Shown here: piece by piece, positions 1 to 4,634 of the stretch
Position numbering within the stretch: the stretch's first letter is position 1
Layout: every line of letters starts with the position of its first letter
DNA from: JBFMDN01 sp040753915
Lineage (GTDB): Bacteria; Desulfobacterota; Desulfomonilia; Desulfomonilales; Desulfomonilaceae
Reading direction: 5' to 3'
Assembly: GCA_040753915.1 (NCBI GenBank)
Contig: JBFMDN010000117.1
Location: forward strand, 1-7,904
Length of the DNA: 7,904 nt
The notes under the pieces: generated by a model
Told to the model about the DNA's origin: nothing
What the model saw: only the letters and a program-made list of their open reading frames with translations
The model's database searches: none
Position numbers and translations under genes: made by a program

Positions 1-110
1 CCGTCCGGGGAAAATCACTTCATGGCGTCTGCCCCTGTTCATCACATGGTACCAAGCGTCTGGATATTGAATGCGTAATGGCCGTGACATGGGCTGTCCC
101 TATCGCGATG
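1..110. repeat. Diverged direct repeat, copy 1 (touches left edge)
   Basis: Aligns by eye to 486-596 with one single-base gap and roughly three quarters identical positions. The best blocks are around TTCATGG (19-25), TCACATG (42-48), TACCAAGC (50-57), ATTGAATG (66-73) and TGGCCGT (79-85). It lies just downstream of the nucleotidyltransferase gene at 164-454, whereas copy 2 lies just upstream of it. The similarity seems to continue to base 1, so the repeat probably runs off the window. In the minus direction both copies can be read in one frame that ends in GHY(A/S)FN....LG(T/S)M and a TGA stop. Whether that short reading frame means anything is unknown. Confidence 0.75.
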
Positions 111-120
111 TGCAACATGA

Positions 121-165
121 GTCAAGAGGAGACTTGACCCCGTTTTCCGTTTTCCGTTTCGTTTC
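121..165. repeat. Small hairpin followed by a GTTTTCC short tandem repeat
   Basis: GTCAAG (121-126) and CTTGAC (133-138) form a perfect 6-bp inverted repeat around a 6-base loop. It is followed by CCCC, two copies of GTTTTCC (142-155) and two of GTTTC (156-165). On the plus strand this is a hairpin with a T-rich tail, and on the minus strand it sits directly after the stop codon of the nucleotidyltransferase gene. It could be a weak terminator or a REP-like extragenic palindrome. The stem is too short to decide. Confidence 0.35.
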
Positions 166-454
166 ATAGCGGCACGGCCTCTTTCAAGACCCGATCTCGG
201 ATTCGGGGTCGAAGGCCCTTGTCGCTGACCACGTCTACCTTGCACCCGAGAAGCTTTTGGAGCTCGAGCCACAAGGCCGCATGGTCAAAAAGGCTCCGTC
301 CCGGCTCCATGGTGACGAGCAGATCAAGATCGCTCTTCTCGTCAGACTCTCCACGTGCCACAGAACCGAAGATCCTGACATTGCTGGCACCATGCCGAGC
401 CGCAGTGCGAAGAATGTCTTCCCGCTTCTCTTTCAAGAGCTCGTTGACGTCCAT
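164..454 (-). CDS. Orphan MNT-family nucleotidyltransferase (MntA-like antitoxin)
   Basis: A 96-residue minimal nucleotidyltransferase of the MNT (DNA polymerase beta-like) fold. The signature GSX10DXD is complete: G30-S31 in the stretch FGSVARGES, then D42 and D44 in DLDLLV, with a likely third carboxylate at D74 in KVDVV. Family members of this size serve as antitoxins that transfer AMP from ATP to a tyrosine of a HEPN toxin (HepT). The start at 454 is supported by AAGGA at 463-467, eight bases upstream. No HEPN partner follows: the 163 bases downstream hold a hairpin and a repeat copy. The gene is therefore either an orphan, or its partner has been lost or lies beyond the left edge. It is clearly different in sequence from the second MNT gene at 982-1287, so it is not a recent copy of it. 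The family call is solid. The antitoxin role is inferred. Confidence 0.85.
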   Translation of the reverse strand: MDVNELLKEKREDILRTAARHGASNVRIFGSVARGESDEKSDLDLLVTMEPGRSLFDHAALWLELQKLLGCKVDVVSDKGLRPRIRDRVLKEAVPL

Positions 455-485
455 TCCCGATATCCTTGGGTGAAAGCGCCGGCTC

Positions 486-596
486 TCGACCAGGGAAAAA
501 TTCCTTCATGGTGTCAGCCAACGTTCGTCACATGCTACCAAGCATCCGGCCATTGAATGAGTAGTGGCCGTCACGTGAGCCAACCATATCATCATC
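486..596. repeat. Diverged direct repeat, copy 2
   Basis: This is the partner of the repeat at 1-110. It fills most of the 193-base gap between the hepT stop (648) and the start of the orphan nucleotidyltransferase (454), ending about 30 bases before that gene's start. It contains a short inverted repeat, CGGCCA (547-552) with TGGCCG (565-570), which copy 1 does not preserve, so a conserved hairpin is not the reason for the similarity. No promoter is obvious. It may be a duplicated upstream region carried with the gene, or a dispersed intergenic element. Confidence 0.75.
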
Positions 597-647
597 TCCC
601 ATGGCTTCAAAACTTGAATTGCCCCAGGCTCCTCGAGTTTCCTGGCG

Positions 648-995
648 CTATTCCGGGGACTCGGCATCAACGATCTTCTCCACTGCTCGAAGCAGTGGTG
701 GTAAATTGTCCGTTACGGTGTGCCAGAGGATATCGAGGCTGATATCGTCGTACGCGTGTTTCAGCCGGCCACGCATGCCCACTATCTGTTGCCAGGGAAT
801 CTCGTCGAACCGCTCCTTTGAAGCGGTGGAAACTTTTCCGGCTGCTTCCCCGATCCCTTCAATCCCTTTCATGAGGGCGAACGCGAACATATCGTCCTCA
901 TCCAGGTCGACTCGACTCCCGCCTGCTGCAAAAGCAACAGCCTTCTGTCCAGCTTCAAGCATGTGGCGAATTCGTATGACGTCATCCTTCCGCAT
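648..995 (-). CDS. hepT: HepT-like HEPN ribonuclease toxin (DUF86), type VII toxin-antitoxin
   Basis: A 115-residue, mostly helical HEPN-domain protein. HepT toxins are dimeric RNases that cut RNA through an R-X4-6-H motif, and their cognate MntA silences them by AMPylating a tyrosine two residues after the histidine. Here the motif reads R75-GRLK-H80-A-Y82, in MRGRLKHAYDDI, so the catalytic Arg and His and the target Tyr are all present. The residue after R75 is Gly, where Asn is usual. A longer frame opens at 1019, but the ATG at 995 is preferred: it has AGGTG at 1000-1004, and the protein then begins MRKDDVIRI, as family members do. It overlaps the mntA stop by 14 bp, a sign of translational coupling. 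Full length for the family, with no damage seen. Confidence 0.9.
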   Translation of the reverse strand: MRKDDVIRIRHMLEAGQKAVAFAAGGSRVDLDEDDMFAFALMKGIEGIGEAAGKVSTASKERFDEIPWQQIVGMRGRLKHAYDDISLDILWHTVTDNLPPLLRAVEKIVDAESPE

Positions 996-1287
996 ACTGC
1001 ACCTGTGCGCCCGCCACAACTTCGTCCCGGAAATACCGGCTGAGATCCCGTGGGGTCCTCAAATCGACTTTTCTGCCAAGAAGATTCGAGAGCTCGATCT
1101 CCATGCCCGCAAGATCTAAGAGGCCAAGTATGTGCAGCGGGTCAAACTCAACGAGCAAGTCTATGTCGCTGTCGGGCCCGAAGTCCTCTCGGAGATAGGT
1201 CCCGAATATGGCAAGCTTTTTGATGTGATGGCGTTTGCAGAATTCTTCGATCAGCTCTTTCTGTATTTCCGGGCGCTCCGCTTTCAT
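982..1287 (-). CDS. mntA: MntA-like nucleotidyltransferase antitoxin, type VII toxin-antitoxin
   Basis: A 101-residue MNT nucleotidyltransferase placed directly before hepT, the standard order of this module. The signature is G29-T30-X10-D41-X-D43 (FGTYLRE, then PDSDIDLLVEF), with a probable third acidic residue D75 in KVDL. The serine of the usual GS pair is threonine here, a conservative change unlikely to abolish activity. MntA AMPylates HepT and so neutralises it. The frame is open back to 1356, but the ATG at 1287 is chosen. GGAG stands at 1296-1299, eight bases upstream, the protein then starts MKAERPEIQ, and the longer version would have to begin inside the tRNA terminator. Its C-terminal codons overlap the hepT start by 14 bp. 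Confidence 0.9.
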   Translation of the reverse strand: MKAERPEIQKELIEEFCKRHHIKKLAIFGTYLREDFGPDSDIDLLVEFDPLHILGLLDLAGMEIELSNLLGRKVDLRTPRDLSRYFRDEVVAGAQVQYAEG

Positions 1288-1340
1288 CACCCGTGCTCCG
1301 TCGTCCTCGTCGAGATCCGGAAACAGACACGGCCAGAAAC

Positions 1341-1366
1341 CAAGAAAGGCCGGCATGGGCCGGCCT
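1341..1366 (-). terminator. Rho-independent terminator of tRNA-Val
   Basis: AGGCCGGC (1347-1354) and GCCGGCCT (1359-1366) form a perfect 8-bp GC-rich stem with a 4-base loop. Read on the minus strand, the stem is followed by TTTCTT (1346-1341). It begins 17 bases after the tRNA CCA end, so it should end the tRNA transcript and insulate it from mntA-hepT. Confidence 0.8.
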
Positions 1367-1382
1367 GACTCTGTGATCTAAC

Positions 1383-1457
1383 TGGTAGGCGGGAGAGGAT
1401 TTGAACCTCCGACCCCTGCCGTGTGAAGGCAGTGCTCTCCCCCTGAGCTACCCGCCC
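1383..1457 (-). tRNA. tRNA-Val (anticodon CAC)
   Basis: A complete 75-base cloverleaf including an encoded CCA (1385-1383). The acceptor GGGCGGG (1457-1451) pairs with CCCGCCT, closing on a G-U at the first pair. The D stem is GCTC/GAGC, the anticodon stem CTGCC/GGCAG encloses the loop TTCACAC, and the T arm is GGAGG-TTCAAAT-CCTCT. The anticodon CAC (plus-strand bases 1423-1425) reads the valine codon GTG. The discriminator is A. A promoter and a terminator frame it closely, so it looks like a single-gene transcription unit. Such genes are common insertion sites for islands. A recombinase remnant lies just upstream, but no duplicated tRNA 3' end was seen in the window. Confidence 0.96.
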
Positions 1458-1468
1458 AGAACAGTGTC

Positions 1469-1498
1469 ACAATACGCCCGAAGTGCCCATCTTGTCAA
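1469..1498 (-). promoter_or_regulatory. Sigma70-type promoter of tRNA-Val
   Basis: A perfect -35 box TTGACA (1498-1493) and a -10 box TATTGT (1474-1469, four of six consensus bases) are separated by 18 bases. Eleven bases lie between the -10 and the first tRNA base, a distance fitting a short leader. Confidence 0.75.
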
Positions 1499-1583
1499 GA
1501 CCGATCTCCCGAAAATTTCCCTTGGTGTCCCAATGGAGATTGTCACGATTTTCCTCCACAGAGGCGGAGATTTCTACTGCTCG

Positions 1584-1704
1584 GCCATCGAGAAAGGCCA
1601 TTGCAAGTGGCATGCGGTCCGGTGCCGCGTCGGCATGACGCACTCACGCGGACCTCCTTATGACCCAGAAATTCTTGCAGGGATGGGAAGTCCAGTCCGC
1701 CATG
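1584..1704 (-). pseudogene. Remnant of a tyrosine recombinase (phage integrase family) C-terminus
   Basis: Two minus-strand frames together recreate the end of an integrase catalytic domain. From 1704 to about 1642 the reading is HGGLDFPSLQEFLGHKEVR, matching the usual G-x-D-x-x-(T/S)-(V/L)-Q-E-(L/F)-L-G-H-K block that carries the box II histidine. Shifted by one base, from about 1640 to 1584, it continues RHADAAPDRMPLAMAFLDG, which parallels the common RYAHLAPE...AV..LDG ending. In that alignment the catalytic tyrosine is replaced by histidine. There is no upstream catalytic domain and the frame is broken, so this is a dead fragment. Similarity fades before 1704 and after 1584. The open stretch down to 1467 may be residual or chance, and the tRNA promoter lies within it. 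Recognition is by eye from family motifs. Confidence 0.62.
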
Positions 1705-1714
1705 GGGAGGTTTC

Positions 1715-1884
1715 GTGCTGAAGAAACTTACTGCCTTCTTGCCGTTGATTCTGCGCTAACCTCGCCGACTTGCATTTCTTTGGCCGAACCGGAGCGGGTA
1801 CATTTTCCGAAGGCCAACCGAAAGGGATCACCCTGGATGCTTGTTGTGGATTTGTCTTACGAGCAGACCGCGATTCTCATCTTG
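1715..1884 (+). pseudogene. Possible frameshifted 5' fragment of a secreted protein gene
   Basis: A GTG at 1715 follows GGGGAGG (1704-1710) by four bases and reads VLKKLTAFLPLIL, then stops at 1757-1759. If one base is restored near 1753, the reading continues ALTSPTCISLAEPE and on through a hydrophilic stretch. Together these would form a typical signal peptide: two lysines, a leucine-rich core, and a cleavage site after SLA. No known family is recognised in what follows. Beyond 1884 the frame runs antisense into the DUF1854 gene, so any true homology must end before that. This could be a truncated gene or a chance pattern, and the call is weak. Confidence 0.25.
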
Positions 1885-2364
1885 TCACAAATACATATCA
1901 AGTATCTTCCGGCTGTGAGGGCTCATTTTGTGCCAGTCGGGGATGAGATATCGTATTCCGCTCAGGTCCTTTATCAAGATCCGGTTTCCCGAGAGCCGGT
2001 AAACGTTTTCCGGATTGATCTCAATGTCCGTGGTGCCCCTGTCGGTAACAACGGAAAGCCGAACGTTAGGTCCGGAATGCACTGACCGCGTGATCTGCCG
2101 AATGACCGGGGTGAACATGCAGCGGTCAAGCTCCTCTTGAAGAATATGTCGCGCTTCTGCCGGAACGGCATCGAGGTTTTCGATGCACAGCAGCTCACTG
2201 CCCTGGGAATCGCATACTGCTATCCATCCTTCCGGGTCGGTGATGGGAAACAAGCGGACTAGTCGGACATCGGTGTATTCCCGTCCCTGGGTGTCCGTGA
2301 TAATCAGCCGTCCCCGGTTATCGCGAAAACAGGCGGCTATTGTCTGCACTGCATGATGATTCAC
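1885..2364 (-). CDS. DUF1854 family protein, cyanophycin-associated
   Basis: A 159-residue soluble protein of the DUF1854 family, which is found beside cyanophycin synthetase and its ABC transporter. Family features seen are the start DNRGRLIITD..GREY, then GWIAVCDSQGSEL, IENLDAVPAE, the TDRG motif at 107-110 and the end RYLIPD.....SRKILDMYL. Its biochemical activity is unknown. No signal peptide or membrane segment is apparent. The frame is open to 2433, but the GTG at 2364 is preferred: it overlaps the TAG stop of the ABC gene by one base and has AGGGGA (2371-2376) six bases upstream. This is the last gene of the operon. No convincing terminator was found downstream, only a weak 4-bp stem near 1825-1840. 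Confidence 0.85.
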   Translation of the reverse strand: MNHHAVQTIAACFRDNRGRLIITDTQGREYTDVRLVRLFPITDPEGWIAVCDSQGSELLCIENLDAVPAEARHILQEELDRCMFTPVIRQITRSVHSGPNVRLSVVTDRGTTDIEINPENVYRLSGNRILIKDLSGIRYLIPDWHKMSPHSRKILDMYL

Positions 2365-4634
2365 TAGGCTTCCCCTGAGACGCGACGTCTGATCACTCCG
2401 TCGTGCTTCAGATGCTGAGTAGGCGTGAGGCACATCTCCGCATTTGTCCGGTGAAAACGGGCGTATGTTCTACTTATTCTCAGCAGTTCCCTGTGGCCGC
2501 CCACGCCGGTGATCCTGCCGTCTTCCAGGACCACAATGCGGTCCGCTCGCTTCAGGGTGCTGAGACGGTGGGCTACGGCAATCGTCGTGCGTCCCCGAAT
2601 CAAGTTCTCAAGGGCCTGTTGAATCTCCTTTTCCGTTTCCACATCAACCGACGAGGTGGCCTCATCAAGAATGAGAATTGCGGGATCTATAAGAATCGCT
2701 CTGGCAATGCTGATGCGCTGGCGCTCCCCGCCGGACAAGAGCTGGCCCCGCTCTCCCACCAGTGTGTCATAGCCGTCCGGAAGTCGTATGATGAAGTCAT
2801 GGGCGCATGCGGCTCGGGCTGCATCGATTAATTCGGCCCGGCTGGCATCGGGCCGCCCGTATGCGATGTTTTCCGCGATGGTCCCGTAAAACAAAAAGGG
2901 CTCTTGCAGCACTATGCCGATGTTCTTCCGATAGCCGGCAAGCGACAGATCGCGGATATCGATGTCGTCAACGCGAACAGCACCTTCACAGACATCATAG
3001 AAGCGGCACACGAGGTTCACCAGCGTGGTCTTACCGGACCCGCTGGGCCCTACAAGTCCGATCATCTCCCCGGGCATGATGGTCAGGTTGACATCCTGCA
3101 GCACGCTGCGCTTGCCGTAAGAGAAGCCTACGTTCTTGAACTCGATCTTTCCTTTTAGCCTTCCCGGCATAATGGCGTTCGGCGATTCAACGATACGAGG
3201 TTTTTCATCGATAACGTCAAATATCCGCTTTGCACTCGCGGCGGCCCTCTGAGTTGCCGACACCATAAGGATCATGGATTCCAGCCGCGCGTAAAACCTG
3301 CTGATGTAGGCGACGAAAGCAGTCAGTACGCCCACGGTAATTTTGTTCTGAAAGATAAGCCACACGGCAAAGCCCCAAATAATCAGCACGCCGATATCTG
3401 TCAGGAGGGTCACCATGGGCTTGAAAAATGACCACACCGTGTTTACCCTGTCATTTGCCCTGAGCACATGATCATTCGTTTCCTTGAACCGGAGAATTTC
3501 TCGCCGCTCCTGAGCAAATGCTTTCACCACCCGAATGCCCGGAATGGCGTCTGCGAGGACGCTGGTCATCTCTGCCCATGCCCGATTTCCCTTGGCAAAC
3601 CCGCGCCAGAGGGTCTTTCTCACCCGGTAGGTGAGCCAGGCTATCAGGGGAAAGGGGCAGATGGTCACCATAGCGAGCAGGGGATTGATATACAGAAGAA
3701 TGCCGGCGGTCATAACAATCATCAGCACATCAGCACCGAAGTCCAGCATGTAGACCGAGAGGAAAGTGCAGATACGCTCCGTGTCGGTGCTCACCCGGGC
3801 AATCAGGTCCCCCGTGCGCTTTTCGCTGAAGTATTCAAGGGACAAATGGTGGAGATGACCGTATATGGTGTTGCGCAGCTCAGCGCTCACCCGTTCGCTC
3901 ACCCAGGCAAGGACGTAGGTCCGAGCCCACCCCAGAAGCCATGCAAAGGCGGCGGCGCCCCCGAGTCCCGCGAGATACCAGGCCACGCGTAATTCGTCCA
4001 TAGGTACGCCGTTCTGATAGGGTATCAGGATATTATCAATGAGAGGCATGGTTATATAGGGCGGTATGAGACCCGCAGCCGTGCAGGCCACGCTGAGCAC
4101 GAAGCTGAGGAAGAAAAGTCGTGTCCAGGGTCTTGCGAAGCGGATCAGCCTTCCCAGCGAACGCATTGTTGATTCGGCGGCATCGTCGGCTGAATCCTCA
4201 GAAGTGACAGCGGAGGATTCATGGGAAGACGGTTTTTCGTCACCAGCGTCTTCGCCGGCAGCCGACTCTGTTGCGAGCGCTTCAAATGTCTTGACAAATG
4301 CACAGGCCTCGGGATGCCGACCGATGGTATAGTGCAGGCGTGCAAGAAGACGATCCCCCGTTCTGAGCTCGAGCTCGCCCACGCCAGGATAAGCGTACAC
4401 CTTGAAGGCGATATCCCCAGTGAGCAACCACGATTGCGCCGCCCGATAGCCGGACTGCTGCAGGCTGGACGCGTTTCCCGAGGGAGATACTTCATGTATC
4501 AGGCGGCGATTTGTAAGAACTAGGGTTCCCTTGGCAAAGCAAAGGTTCTCGTCAAGGTCATGGACAAACGTTGCCCGAGGCGCTTCACCGGCCTCATACT
4601 GAATACACGTCGAATTCACGCTGGTTCGCCTCAT
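2364..4634 (-). CDS. Cyanophycin-associated ABC transporter, fused permease and ATPase
   Basis: A 756-residue half-transporter of the ABC exporter type. Residues 1-120 are a soluble N-terminal domain. Its GTLVLTNRRLIHE (36-48) resembles bacterial PH-like domains. An acidic, serine-rich linker follows (121-156). Hydrophobic segments at about 173-195, 218-245, 299-338 and 411-455 make up the membrane domain. The ATPase domain has Walker A GPSGSGKT (529-536), Q-loop Q577, signature LSGGE (633-637), Walker B ILILDE (653-658) and switch His689, so it should hydrolyse ATP. The long N-terminal extension fits the subfamily that accompanies cphA and DUF1854 genes. The substrate is unknown. A link to cyanophycin or its precursors is inferred from context. 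The ATG directly abuts the cphA stop without a clear ribosome site. A GTG at codon 6, nine bases after GAGG, is an alternative start. Confidence 0.9.
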   Translation of the reverse strand: MRRTSVNSTCIQYEAGEAPRATFVHDLDENLCFAKGTLVLTNRRLIHEVSPSGNASSLQQSGYRAAQSWLLTGDIAFKVYAYPGVGELELRTGDRLLARLHYTIGRHPEACAFVKTFEALATESAAGEDAGDEKPSSHESSAVTSEDSADDAAESTMRSLGRLIRFARPWTRLFFLSFVLSVACTAAGLIPPYITMPLIDNILIPYQNGVPMDELRVAWYLAGLGGAAAFAWLLGWARTYVLAWVSERVSAELRNTIYGHLHHLSLEYFSEKRTGDLIARVSTDTERICTFLSVYMLDFGADVLMIVMTAGILLYINPLLAMVTICPFPLIAWLTYRVRKTLWRGFAKGNRAWAEMTSVLADAIPGIRVVKAFAQERREILRFKETNDHVLRANDRVNTVWSFFKPMVTLLTDIGVLIIWGFAVWLIFQNKITVGVLTAFVAYISRFYARLESMILMVSATQRAAASAKRIFDVIDEKPRIVESPNAIMPGRLKGKIEFKNVGFSYGKRSVLQDVNLTIMPGEMIGLVGPSGSGKTTLVNLVCRFYDVCEGAVRVDDIDIRDLSLAGYRKNIGIVLQEPFLFYGTIAENIAYGRPDASRAELIDAARAACAHDFIIRLPDGYDTLVGERGQLLSGGERQRISIARAILIDPAILILDEATSSVDVETEKEIQQALENLIRGRTTIAVAHRLSTLKRADRIVVLEDGRITGVGGHRELLRISRTYARFHRTNAEMCLTPTQHLKHDGVIRRRVSGEA

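Noticed and set aside
1800..1884. Terminator after the DUF1854 gene
   Set aside because: Only a 4-bp AGGG/CCCT stem without a proper T-tract is present, too weak to call.
1660..2085. Plus-strand open frame of 141 codons
   Set aside because: Its second half is antisense to the DUF1854 coding region. Only a short 5' part might be part of a broken secreted-protein gene.
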